Shown here one piece after another: positions 36,289 to 43,902 of a stretch of 64,000 bases of DNA (positions are counted from its first letter, which is position 1; each line of letters opens with the position of its first letter). The notes under the pieces are model-generated. The model was not told where the DNA came from. It worked only from the letters and a program-made list of their open reading frames with translations, and did not search any database. The position numbers were made by a program, and so were the translations under genes. Source of the stretch: Castellaniella sp041677825 (GTDB lineage Bacteria; Pseudomonadota; Gammaproteobacteria; Burkholderiales; Burkholderiaceae_B). The DNA lies in assembly GCF_041677825.1 (NCBI RefSeq), contig NZ_JBAYPG010000015.1, positions 1 through 64,000 of the forward strand, read 5' to 3'.

Positions 36289-37136
36289 AACTGTGCGATT
36301 TTCAGGTTGGCCTCGATCAGCCGCTGTTCGTCATTGCGGGGCCCTGTGTCATTGAGTCACGCGAGCTGGCCTTCGAAACAGCTGGTACCTTGCGCGACAT
36401 CACCCGCGAACTGGGCATTCCGTTCATCTACAAGAGTTCATTCGACAAGGCCAACCGCAGTTCGGGGCGCTCATTCCGTGGCCCCGGCATCGAGCAGGGG
36501 CTGGCCATCCTGGCCGATGTCCGTGCCGGTCTGGGCGTGCCCATCCTGACTGACGTGCACGAAATCGGCCAGGCGCGCGAAGTGGCGGCGGTGGTCGATG
36601 TCCTGCAGACACCGGCCTTCCTGTGCCGCCAGACCGATTTCATCCAGGCCTGTGCCGCCACGCTCAAGCCCGTCAACATCAAGAAGGGCCAGTTTCTCGC
36701 GCCGGAAGACATGCTGCAGGTGGTCGCCAAGGCCCGCGAAGCCGCCCAGGAAGCCGGGGGTGATGGCGAGAACATCCTGGTATGTGAGCGGGGCGCTTCG
36801 TTCGGCTATCACAACCTGGTCTCCGACATGCGCGCCCTGGCAATCATGCGGCAGACGGGCTGTCCGGTGGTTTTCGATGCCACGCATTCGGTCCAGTTGC
36901 CAGGGGGTCTGGGGGCGTCTTCCGGCGGGCAGCGTGAATTCGTGCCGGTTCTGGCTCGGGCAGCGGTTGCGGCGGGCGTGTCCGGGGTTTTCATGGAAAC
37001 CCACCCCAACCCCGATCAGGCCCTGTCGGATGGCCCCAACGCCGTGCCGCTCGGTCAGATGCGTACCTTGCTGCAGACGCTGCAATTGCTGGATCGCTGT
37101 GTCAAACAGGATGGCGCATTGCGACATGCCCTTTGA
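36285..37136 (+). CDS. kdsA: KDO-8-phosphate synthase
   Basis: Condenses phosphoenolpyruvate with arabinose-5-phosphate to give KDO 8-phosphate for lipopolysaccharide inner core. In 283 residues: VIAGPCVIES, FIYKSSFDKANRSSGRSFRGPG, LTDVHE, and VFDATHSVQLPGGLGASSGGQRE. The asparagine-type motif suggests the metal-independent class, though I have not aligned it. It starts in the pyrG stop (ATGA) and precedes enolase, whose family supplies its PEP substrate. Confidence 0.97.
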   Translation: MKLCDFQVGLDQPLFVIAGPCVIESRELAFETAGTLRDITRELGIPFIYKSSFDKANRSSGRSFRGPGIEQGLAILADVRAGLGVPILTDVHEIGQAREVAAVVDVLQTPAFLCRQTDFIQACAATLKPVNIKKGQFLAPEDMLQVVAKAREAAQEAGGDGENILVCERGASFGYHNLVSDMRALAIMRQTGCPVVFDATHSVQLPGGLGASSGGQREFVPVLARAAVAAGVSGVFMETHPNPDQALSDGPNAVPLGQMRTLLQTLQLLDRCVKQDGALRHAL

Positions 37137-37231
37137 ACCCATGGCCACAGAGGGATCGGGCATGCCGTGGTCACGGGTACAATGAACCGGTTCGTCCCCC
37201 CGTTTCCCTTCACAGGCAGGAAAGTCACACC

Positions 37232-38518
37232 ATGAGTGCAATCGTAGACATCATTGGGCGCGAAATCCTTGATTCGCGCGGCAATCCCACCGTCGAGTGC
37301 GACGTCGTGCTCGAATCCGGCGCCATGGGCCGTGCTGCCGTACCCTCAGGGGCTTCGACCGGCGCGCATGAAGCCGTCGAACTGCGTGATGGCGATCCGA
37401 CGCGTTATCTTGGCAAAGGTGTGCTGCGTGCCGTCGAGCACCTGAATACCGAAATTTCCGAGGCCCTGATCGGCCTGGATGCCCAGGAACAGACTTTCAT
37501 AGACCATGTTCTGGTCGATCTCGATGGGACCGAAAGCAAGAGCAGGCTGGGCGCCAACGCATTGCTGGCGGCCAGCATGGCGGTCGCCAAGGCGGCGGCT
37601 GATGATGCCGGGTTGTCGCTGTACCGTTATTTTGGCGGCAGTGGCCCCATGCAGTTGCCGGTACCCATGATGAACGTCATCAACGGTGGCGCGCACGCCA
37701 ACAATACGCTCGATCTGCAAGAGTTCATGATTCTGCCGGTGGGGGCCGCCAGTTTTCGCGAGGCGTTGCGCATGGGGGCAGAAATCTTCCATGCGCTCAA
37801 GAAGATCATCGCGGCGCAGGGCATGTCAACCGCAGTGGGCGACGAAGGGGGGTTTGCGCCCAATGTCACCAGTCACGAGGCCGCCATCGAGCTGATTCTC
37901 AATGCGATCGATGCGGCTGGCTACGAGGCCGGCTCACAGGTGCTGCTGGGGCTCGATTGCGCCAGTTCCGAGTTCTACCGCGAGGGCCGCTATCACCTGG
38001 CAGGCGAAGGCGGCCTGTCTCTCGAGTCGGCCGATTTCGCGAATCTGCTGGCCTCCTGGTGCGACAAATACCCCATTGTCTCCATTGAAGACGGCATGGC
38101 CGAGGATGACTGGGATGGCTGGCAGTTGCTGACCCAGCAACTCGGGCGCAAAGTGCAACTGGTGGGCGATGACCTGTTCGTCACCAATACCAGAATGCTC
38201 GAGCGCGGCATCCGGCAGGGGGTAGCCAATTCGATACTCGTCAAGATCAACCAGATCGGTACCCTGAGCGAAACCTTTGCGGCGATAGAAATGGCCAAGC
38301 GCTCGGGGTATACCGCAGTGATTTCGCATCGTTCGGGCGAAACCGAAGATGCGACCATTGCGGATATCGCCGTGGCGACCAATGCCATGCAGATCAAGAC
38401 GGGTTCGCTGTCACGGTCGGATCGCATGGCCAAGTACAACCAGTTGCTGCGCATCGAAGAAGAACTGGCCGACGTGGCTGCGTATCCCGGGGTCTCGGCC
38501 TTCTACAATCTGCGCTGA
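37232..38518 (+). CDS. eno: Enolase
   Basis: Glycolytic 2-phosphoglycerate dehydratase, 428 residues. Starts SAIVDIIGREILDSRGNPTV; catalytic and metal residues fall in GDEGGFAPN, SIEDGMAEDDW, LVGDDLFVTN and the SHRSGETED loop near the C-terminus. The ATG at 37232 follows an AGGAAAG ribosome-binding site; upstream in-frame codons overlap kdsA and are not enolase sequence. A 95-base gap separates it from kdsA and may carry a promoter with a TACAAT element. Confidence 0.98.
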   Translation: MSAIVDIIGREILDSRGNPTVECDVVLESGAMGRAAVPSGASTGAHEAVELRDGDPTRYLGKGVLRAVEHLNTEISEALIGLDAQEQTFIDHVLVDLDGTESKSRLGANALLAASMAVAKAAADDAGLSLYRYFGGSGPMQLPVPMMNVINGGAHANNTLDLQEFMILPVGAASFREALRMGAEIFHALKKIIAAQGMSTAVGDEGGFAPNVTSHEAAIELILNAIDAAGYEAGSQVLLGLDCASSEFYREGRYHLAGEGGLSLESADFANLLASWCDKYPIVSIEDGMAEDDWDGWQLLTQQLGRKVQLVGDDLFVTNTRMLERGIRQGVANSILVKINQIGTLSETFAAIEMAKRSGYTAVISHRSGETEDATIADIAVATNAMQIKTGSLSRSDRMAKYNQLLRIEEELADVAAYPGVSAFYNLR

Positions 38519-38538
38519 CGCGTGCGCCGGGTGCCCTC

Positions 38539-38826
38539 ATGCGCCTGTTGTGCCTGGTCCTGTTCCTGTTGCTGCTGGTCATTCAGTATCCGCTGTGGTG
38601 GGGCAAGGGTGGCTGGCTCGATCTGCGCGATCTTCAGGCGCGGGTCGTTGCGCAGACCGAAACCAACGAGGCCTTGCTGGCGCGCAACAATGCGCTGCAG
38701 GCCGAGGTCCATGACCTGGCCGATGGCACGTCGGCCGTTGAAGAGCGCGCTCGCGGCGAACTCAACATGGTACGCCCGGGCGAATACTATGTGCAGATCG
38801 TGCCAAGCCCCGACAAGAGCCGGTGA
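38539..38826 (+). CDS. ftsB: Cell division protein FtsB
   Basis: FtsB, a bitopic divisome protein that joins FtsL and FtsQ and controls septal peptidoglycan synthesis. The 95 residues have a short cytoplasmic start, one membrane helix (about 3-20), a coiled coil (about 28-68, LARNNALQAEVHDLADG) and the conserved ARGELNMVRPGEYYVQIV segment. It follows eno by 20 bases, the standard location. The DNA just past its stop is a degenerate tandem repeat. Confidence 0.95.
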   Translation: MRLLCLVLFLLLLVIQYPLWWGKGGWLDLRDLQARVVAQTETNEALLARNNALQAEVHDLADGTSAVEERARGELNMVRPGEYYVQIVPSPDKSR

Positions 38827-38950
38827 AGGCCAAGTATGGGCCGGGTGACAGCCGGGTGAAGGCCAACGAAGGCCAGGTAAAGGCCAGCCAAGGGTCAACG
38901 AAGGCCAGGTGAAGGCCAATCAAAGGGCAATGAAGGCCTGCCAAGGCCAG
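38822..38950. repeat. Degenerate tandem repeat downstream of ftsB
   Basis: About 130 bases built from variants of GGTGAAGGCCAACGAAGGCCA, itself two roughly 11-base subunits sharing AAGGCCA. I count eight or more AAGGCCA/AAGGGYMA cores. No convincing gene occupies it. Plus-strand reading gives short Val-Lys-Ala runs, and the minus strand gives Trp-Pro-Ser-Pro runs, both by-products of the repeat. It lies between ftsB and the 3' end of a convergent TadE/TadG-like gene. Confidence 0.8.
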
Positions 38951-38963
38951 TGTGCGGCCTGGG

Positions 38964-39992
38964 TCAGGGTGCGGGGACACACGCATCGTCAGGGAGAGGG
39001 GATTCTGGTCCATCGGGTGGTGTGGCAGCCGGATCCGGGTCAGCAGTGCCCGGGGGCGTCGTTGTGGCCTCATCCTGGCTGGCAGAGGGTGTGGTCGCAG
39101 CCGTGCTGCCACCCGGAATCTCATCGGTTTGCGGCTTCGGTGGTGTACCAACGGTTGATTCTGGCGCGGGTGGCGCGGCGCCGCTGATGGGCGTGCCGGG
39201 CCAGGCTGGCCCAGTGGTGCTCTGGTCGGGGCGGTCTGGGTGCGTGCCGTGGCTGATGCGCCCATCGGCGAGATCAGGCCACTGTGCGGGGTGGCTGTGC
39301 ATGGCAAGCCGCACATGGCGGCGGAAAGGCAGATAGCCTGCAGCCATCCAGCGGGCCTGGCGCGGATCGGGCATCCATGGGGCCAGGGCCCGCAAGATGG
39401 CGCTTGTACCGGGCAGCACGGGGCGCTGGGGCCAGTTCAGCGTCAGCGCCAGGGTGTTCGCATCGAAGATAGTCTGGCCCGATTGCGGCCCGCGCCCCTG
39501 GGGCCAGCCCTGTCGCATGCGTTGGGCGTGCCGCAGGGCCTGATGATCGTTGGAGATCCAGGCCAGCCCGGCCCGCATCGGCGGTGCGGGCGGGCGTGGC
39601 TCTGCGTGATCGAGAAAGGCGGATCGGGTCGGCTGGGTAATACGGATGTGCCAGGGGGTGCCCAGCGCGGCTGCCTGCTCGTGCAGGATCCTCTGCAGGC
39701 CGGGTGCATCTGGCCAGGCCATGCGCAGACCCGATTCGAATGAATCCGCGATCGACTGCGGCCGGGCGTGCTGCGTGACCCCTGAGCGGGCTGCCTGCAT
39801 CAGGGCCTGGCCCAGGATCTGGCGCAGGCTGAACCAGTGGGCCAGTTCGACACCGCCCAGGCCGAGCATGAGAATCGGGATGGCGACGATCAGAAAGCCA
39901 ACCGCACCCGCACCACCCTGTACGGTCGGTGGAGCGGGCCGTGCGATGTGTGCGTCAGCCCGCAGGGCTGGTGATGGCTTGGCTTCTGGCAT
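38964..39992 (-). CDS. TadE/TadG-like membrane-anchored protein
   Basis: 342 residues with one N-terminal hydrophobic segment (about 29-51, GFLIVAIPILMLGLGGVELAH) followed by WFSLRQILGQALMQAARSGV, the arrangement seen in TadE/TadG-like pseudopilins (helix ending in Glu, then a small-residue helix). The middle is unassigned, and the last 80 or so residues are rich in Pro, Thr, Ala and Asp, suggesting a disordered envelope-exposed tail. No tad or type IV pilus genes are nearby, so it is an orphan. Domain assignment is from pattern only. Confidence 0.7.
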   Translation of the reverse strand: MPEAKPSPALRADAHIARPAPPTVQGGAGAVGFLIVAIPILMLGLGGVELAHWFSLRQILGQALMQAARSGVTQHARPQSIADSFESGLRMAWPDAPGLQRILHEQAAALGTPWHIRITQPTRSAFLDHAEPRPPAPPMRAGLAWISNDHQALRHAQRMRQGWPQGRGPQSGQTIFDANTLALTLNWPQRPVLPGTSAILRALAPWMPDPRQARWMAAGYLPFRRHVRLAMHSHPAQWPDLADGRISHGTHPDRPDQSTTGPAWPGTPISGAAPPAPESTVGTPPKPQTDEIPGGSTAATTPSASQDEATTTPPGTADPDPAATPPDGPESPLPDDACVPAP

Positions 39993-40099
39993 GCCTGCTA
40001 GTGTGCGTCAAGGCCGTATGTGCATGCCAGCGTGACAAGCCACTGTGGCTGAATAGGTCGCAGCACCCGCCTGTGGCTGAAAACCCCAGCCTGATGGCG

Positions 40100-40162
40100 G
40101 ATCCAGCCTGCTCCCGTTCAATCCCAACGGATCGCGCCCAATCTCGCCTGATCCAGCCTGCT
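40100..40162. repeat. Short direct repeats before hslO 3' end
   Basis: GATCCAGCCTGCT occurs at 40100-40112 and again at 40150-40162, the latter running into the hslO stop. A further pair CTGTGGCTGA lies at 40043 and 40071. They look like remnants of small duplications in the 168-base gap between the TadE-like gene and hslO. No T-tract terminator is seen here. Confidence 0.5.
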
Positions 40163-41084
40163 AATGCCGGGTGTCGGAACCAGGTACGGCGATCGGGTCG
40201 CGAGCCTCCAGGAAGAGGGCCGCACAGTCTACGGCATCGAAATCGTAGCCTTTGCCGCAGAAATTGCAGTGGATCTGCACCTGGCCTGTTTCAGCCAGTA
40301 TGGCATTGACTTCGTCCGCGCCCAGATTGCGCAGCATGTGCGCCACCCGTTCGCGCGAGCAACTGCAGTGCCAGCGCACGGCCTGGGCGGGATAGGTGAG
40401 CAGATCCTCCTGCCAGAACAATCGGTGGATCCACTGCTGCGCGGGCAGACCGGCCAGTTCTTCGGCCTTCAGGGTATCGGCCAGGGTCGTGCAGTGCGTC
40501 CAGGTGGAGGCATCGTTGCGCTCATCGGCGTGGCTGTCGTCCTGGGCGGGCATGCGCTGCAACAGCAGGCCTGCGCAACGCTCGCGGTCGGCTGCCAGCC
40601 AGAGCCGGGTTTCAAGCTGCTCGGAGTGGCGCATGTAGTGCTCGAGCACCTGCGCGACCGACTCGCCCTCGAGGGGTACGATGCCTTGATAGGGCGGGGT
40701 GCCCGGCTTGCGGCCTTCAGGGTCGAGCATGACCACGAAACGGCCCTGGCCGTCGGCATTGAGCAGCGTCTGCAAGCCGGGTGCATCAGGCAACGTACAG
40801 GCCTCATCCATCTGCGCCGTGGCGCGCAACTCGAGTGCCGACGTGCACTCGACCATGATCAGCCGTACCGCACCATTGCCCTGCAGTTGCAGGACCACCG
40901 ATCCTTCGAACTTGATGCTGCCTGCCAGCAGCACGCAGGCCGCCGCCAGTTCGCCCAGCAAGGCGACGACTTCATCGCAGAGATGCTGGTGCGCAAGGCC
41001 GGTTTGCCAGGCTTGATCCAGTTGAAGCGTCTGGATGCGCGTACTGCGGTCTGCGGTCAGGTATTTGGTGAGTGCGTCAGTCAT
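40161..41084 (-). CDS. hslO: Redox-regulated chaperone Hsp33
   Basis: Hsp33 is a cytosolic holdase activated by oxidation and unfolding. In 307 residues the N-terminal domain shows LAGSIKFEGSVVLQLQGNG. The C-terminal zinc centre has Cys240 and Cys242 (WHCSCSRERV) and Cys273 and Cys276 (IHCNFCGKGYDF), the CxC plus CxxC set whose disulfides switch the chaperone on. The ATG overlaps the stop of the upstream RDD gene (ATGA), making a two-gene unit. Confidence 0.96.
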   Translation of the reverse strand: MTDALTKYLTADRSTRIQTLQLDQAWQTGLAHQHLCDEVVALLGELAAACVLLAGSIKFEGSVVLQLQGNGAVRLIMVECTSALELRATAQMDEACTLPDAPGLQTLLNADGQGRFVVMLDPEGRKPGTPPYQGIVPLEGESVAQVLEHYMRHSEQLETRLWLAADRERCAGLLLQRMPAQDDSHADERNDASTWTHCTTLADTLKAEELAGLPAQQWIHRLFWQEDLLTYPAQAVRWHCSCSRERVAHMLRNLGADEVNAILAETGQVQIHCNFCGKGYDFDAVDCAALFLEARDPIAVPGSDTRH

Positions 41085-41650
41085 GATTTGCTTGCCGCGC
41101 CCGGCCGGGCGGCGCCTGTGGTGTGGTCATGGCGCACCTGGGCCCGCAATTCGGTGCCCAGGATGCGGTCATGCAGGAATTGGCCCCGGGGATCGAACCA
41201 GGTCCAGATGAACAATGAAAATGGCGCGAGCACGATCAGCATGTCGATGGCGCTGGACTGCAGCACCGTGGACAGGGTGGCGAGCAGCCACGCGGTGAGC
41301 AGGGGCAGAGGCCAGATCAGCAGATAGCGCAGCAGCAGACGGGAAAATCGTGGTGTGCGGCCATCGGCGTCTGCCAGACGGATGCCCCAGGTTTTCATGG
41401 GCAGGGTCTGGCCGTTGCGTCGCCAATTGACCATGAAGTAAATGCCTATCGCCACAAACAGGAAGACCTGCCGGGTCGGGCGCAACATCAGGCCATGGCG
41501 GCTTTGCGTCAGGGTATCCAGCAGATAGCTGGCCAGAAATACGACGCCAAACAGCAGAATGCCTTCATAGATCATGCAGGCAAAACGGCGCAGACGGGAG
41601 GCAGGGAGTGGTGGCATGGCCTGATGGGCAGGGGCTTCATTGACGTTCAC
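41081..41650 (-). CDS. RDD family membrane protein
   Basis: Multi-pass inner-membrane protein of the RDD family (189 aa from the GTG at 41650, or 178 from an ATG at 41617). The family triad appears as SRLRRFACMIYEGILL near the N-terminus, followed by hydrophobic segments around 30-50, 60-75 and 115-150. Function of the family is poorly defined; some members are linked to ion transport or stress. Translationally coupled to hslO. A strong terminator lies only about 12 bases upstream, so its promoter is probably beyond that hairpin. Confidence 0.85.
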   Translation of the reverse strand: MNVNEAPAHQAMPPLPASRLRRFACMIYEGILLFGVVFLASYLLDTLTQSRHGLMLRPTRQVFLFVAIGIYFMVNWRRNGQTLPMKTWGIRLADADGRTPRFSRLLLRYLLIWPLPLLTAWLLATLSTVLQSSAIDMLIVLAPFSLFIWTWFDPRGQFLHDRILGTELRAQVRHDHTTGAARPGAASKS

Positions 41651-41661
41651 CCCCCATTATC

Positions 41662-41692
41662 GCAAAAGGCCGCTGCAAGAGCGGCCTTTTGC
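41662..41692 (-). terminator. Intrinsic terminator after the 64-residue gene
   Basis: GCAAAAGGCCGCT and AGCGGCCTTTTGC form a perfect 13-base stem with loop GCAAG. Both strands carry a four-T run at the stem base, so it may work bidirectionally, but only minus-strand genes flank it. It separates the 64-residue gene from the RDD-hslO pair. Confidence 0.8.
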
Positions 41693-41707
41693 GGGGTTCG
41701 TCGTGGC

Positions 41708-41902
41708 TCAGTGGGCCGTGCGTACCGCAGTTTGTGCTGGCGTGGCGTCTTCTGGCGTCTTGAAGATGCGCAGGACTTTCAGGAACAGTTGCTTGATTTC
41801 GTGATCAAGCCAGTACCTCTGCTGGGCCTCCAGGGCGTCTTGCAGCAGTTTGCGTTCGAGCGCGTCCGTCAGGCGGACGTCGGAATGATATGTCTTTTTC
41901 AT
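41708..41902 (-). CDS. Uncharacterised 64-residue basic helical protein
   Basis: I do not recognise this gene. The 64 residues start KKTYHSDVRLTDALERKLLQ, and residues 10-48 look like one long amphipathic helix (or helix pair) with basic and leucine-rich faces, ending in LFLKVLRIFK before an Ala/Thr tail. No cysteines, signal peptide or membrane span. Coding reality is supported by AAAGAGG upstream of the ATG, a consensus promoter (TTGCCA-N17-TATAAT), an operator-like dyad over that promoter and a terminator 15 bases past the stop. It is a single-gene transcription unit, perhaps a small regulator or stress protein. Confidence 0.7.
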   Translation of the reverse strand: MKKTYHSDVRLTDALERKLLQDALEAQQRYWLDHEIKQLFLKVLRIFKTPEDATPAQTAVRTAH

Positions 41903-41938
41903 TGCAAGCCTCTTTGCGTGAAAGTGAGCGTTTCGCTC

Positions 41939-41968
41939 AGGGTTATCCCTAATTATAGGGAAAACCCT
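41939..41968. promoter_or_regulatory. Palindromic operator over the promoter of the 64-residue gene
   Basis: AGGGTTATCCCT (41939-41950) and AGGGAAAACCCT (41957-41968) are inverted copies matching at 11 of 12 positions with a 6-base AT centre. Each arm is itself nearly palindromic. The dyad covers the -10 and the likely start site, the classical place for a repressor. Confidence 0.7.
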
Positions 41969-41980
41969 TAGTCATGGCAA
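41952..41980 (-). promoter_or_regulatory. Consensus sigma-70 promoter of the 64-residue gene
   Basis: Read on the minus strand: TTGCCA (41980-41975), a 17-base spacer and a perfect TATAAT (41957-41952). The predicted start is near 41945, giving a leader of about 40 bases. This is the best sigma-70 promoter I see in the window. Confidence 0.8.
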
Positions 41981-42006
41981 GTGCAGTTTGCAACGCTGGC
42001 CGAGAT

Positions 42007-43479
42007 TCAGGCCGTGTGGTTTTGCGGGCGTTCGGCGCGATAGGCATCCGGATTCAGGTCGAACTGGAACAGGCGGCACTCGAGTGCGCCGTTGTAGAGG
42101 GGGTGGCGGCGGCGTGCCTTCAGGCGCAGGCGGCCGGGCAAGCCCATGTCGTCACTGATGATGTTCAGTTGCCAGCCGGCATAATGCTGCTTGAGCCAGC
42201 GCGACCAGCCCGCCCAAAGGGCATCGGCATCGGCCACGCCCAGGCGTTCGCCATAGGGGGGATTGGTCACGATCCAGCCCCGGTCTGCCGGCGGCAGCAC
42301 CTCACGCACGTCACAGACCTCGAAACGGATGCTGTCGGGCGCCAGGTGTGCGCGCTGCAGGTTGGCACGGGCGGCCTCGATGGCGGCCGGATCATGATCG
42401 GCGCCTACCATGGGCTGTTCCAGCCGGGTCATGATGTGGCTGCGCGCATCATCCTTCAGATCGCGCCACAGACGGTGGTCATGGTTGCGCAGCCGTTCGA
42501 ACGCAAATGGCCGCCAGATCCCGGGTGGTACGCCCAGGGCCATCCAGGCCGCCTCGATGAGCACCGTGCCACTGCCACAGAATGGATCCAGCAAGGGCGC
42601 GTCGCCTGGCCAGCCGGACAGGATCAGCAGGCCTGCCGCGAGGTTTTCGCGCAGCGGGGCTGCGCCCTTGTCGAGGCGCCAGCCACGCTTGAACAGCGAT
42701 TCGCCCGAGAGATCGATATACAGCGTCGCCTGATGTGCATCCAGAAAAAGGTGCACGCGGGCATCGGGGCGTACCGTGTCAATATCGGGCCGTGCCCCTT
42801 CGCGCTCGCGCAGGCGGTCGCAGATCCCGTCTTTGGCGCGCAGGTTGCAGTATTGCAGGCTGCGCATCGGGCTGTGGATGGCAGACGTATCGACCCGCAG
42901 GCTGTGCTCCGGACCGAACCAGTGCTCCCACGGAGTCGCCCGTGCAAGGCTCAGGATGTCATCCTCGGTGTGCACGGGGGCTTGCGCGACTTGCATCAGG
43001 ATGCGTGTCGCCAGCCGGGAATGCAGGTTGGCCCTGAGCAGATCCTGCCAGCGGGCTTCGAAATGGCAACCGGCGCGCCCGGCGGTGACTGCGGCAAGGC
43101 CGAGCCCCTGGAGCTCCTGCGCCAGGCTGTGTTCCAGCCCTTGCGGGCACGGCGCAAAAGCCTTGAACGTGTCTTGTACGTGGGCTGGCCGGTGCTGCTG
43201 AACTGCAGTTGCAGGCCGGTCGCGGCGAGCCGGTACCGGGCGGCCCGTGGCCGGGCGCTGCCGTACAGTTGCTTGCGTCGCGGGTCGCGTCGGCCCGGTC
43301 GGGGCGCTGGCAACCGGCGCCGAGGCGCTGCCCGAACCCGCCGCAGCCTGGCGCGCCAGCGCCTGGCGGGCGGCTTGCCGGGCGCGGGCACCTGTGCGTT
43401 GGCGCGCCGTTGGCTTTTCGGAAGCGGGCGCCTCTGGCGCATCCTTCAGCCGCAATGTCGTTTTCCTGGATTGTGTCAT
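42007..43479 (-). CDS. RlmL-like THUMP-domain 23S rRNA methyltransferase
   Basis: Class I SAM-dependent RNA methyltransferase with an N-terminal THUMP region, like the first half of RlmL (23S G2445 N2-methylation) or YcbY/YpsC proteins. In 490 residues: a disordered, Ala/Arg/Pro/Thr-rich leader (1-103), THUMP (about 104-220), and the methylase domain with LLDPFCGSGTVLIEAAW, VGADHDPAAIEAARAN and the catalytic TNPPYGERLG. The ATG at 43479 lies five bases after the hemJ stop. The RlmK half is absent, which is normal outside gammaproteobacteria. Confidence 0.9.
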   Translation of the reverse strand: MTQSRKTTLRLKDAPEAPASEKPTARQRTGARARQAARQALARQAAAGSGSASAPVASAPTGPTRPATQATVRQRPATGRPVPARRDRPATAVQQHRPAHVQDTFKAFAPCPQGLEHSLAQELQGLGLAAVTAGRAGCHFEARWQDLLRANLHSRLATRILMQVAQAPVHTEDDILSLARATPWEHWFGPEHSLRVDTSAIHSPMRSLQYCNLRAKDGICDRLREREGARPDIDTVRPDARVHLFLDAHQATLYIDLSGESLFKRGWRLDKGAAPLRENLAAGLLILSGWPGDAPLLDPFCGSGTVLIEAAWMALGVPPGIWRPFAFERLRNHDHRLWRDLKDDARSHIMTRLEQPMVGADHDPAAIEAARANLQRAHLAPDSIRFEVCDVREVLPPADRGWIVTNPPYGERLGVADADALWAGWSRWLKQHYAGWQLNIISDDMGLPGRLRLKARRRHPLYNGALECRLFQFDLNPDAYRAERPQNHTA

Positions 43480-43483
43480 GGCA

Positions 43484-43900
43484 TCAGAATGGTTTGACGA
43501 CGACCAGCACCAGCACCAGCAGCAGGATGAGGACGGGGATTTCGTTGAAGAAACGGTAGAACCGGTGGGCGTGCGCATTTGCGCGGCGCGCGAATGCCTG
43601 CAGATAATGCCGGCACGCCAGATGATAGACGATCAACAGCAGCACCAGCAGCAGCTTGACATGCATCCAGCCCTGTCCACGGCCCAGCCCGTAGCCGAGC
43701 CAGAGATAAAGCCCGAATGCCAGCGCCAGGATGGCCAGGGGTGTCATGAAGCGATACAGCCGTCGGGCCATGCCAAGCAAGGTGTCATAGGTGGTTGGGT
43801 CGGCGGCCTGTGCCAGATTGACATACAGGCGCGGCAGGTAGAACAGCCCGGCAAACCAGGCGATCACGAACAGGATGTGCAGCACCTTGACCCAGAGCAT
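43484..43900 (-). CDS. hemJ: Protoporphyrinogen oxidase HemJ
   Basis: Membrane-embedded, oxygen-independent-cofactor type protoporphyrinogen IX oxidase (formerly UPF0093), 138 residues. Conserved His8 in VKVLHILFVIAWFAGLFYLPRL, the segment GWMHVKLLLVLLLIVYH and the ending RFFNEIPVLILLLVL are diagnostic. Four membrane helices. The ATG at 43900 fits; codons upstream belong to an unrelated reading through proA. It is between proA and the rlmL-like gene in the leuS operon. Confidence 0.93.
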   Translation of the reverse strand: MLWVKVLHILFVIAWFAGLFYLPRLYVNLAQAADPTTYDTLLGMARRLYRFMTPLAILALAFGLYLWLGYGLGRGQGWMHVKLLLVLLLIVYHLACRHYLQAFARRANAHAHRFYRFFNEIPVLILLLVLVLVVVKPF

Positions 43901-43902
43901 GC

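Noticed and set aside
38503..38919. Minus-strand frame with Trp-Pro-Ser-Pro repeats
   Set aside because: By-product of the AAGGCCA tandem repeat and antisense to ftsB.
38822..38950. CRISPR array
   Set aside because: Units are contiguous and degenerate with no unique spacers, and no cas genes are present.
38950..39336. Gly/Val-rich plus-strand frame opposite the TadE-like gene
   Set aside because: Composition is that of a shadow of the Pro/Thr/Ala-rich tail; no ribosome-binding site. The minus-strand frame has a membrane anchor and TadE-like features.
41939..41950. I-SceI-like homing endonuclease site
   Set aside because: Only about ten bases resemble the site, and they are explained by the dyad symmetry.
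41974..43497. 507-codon plus-strand frame
   Set aside because: Antisense to the RlmL-like methylase, whose motifs are clear.
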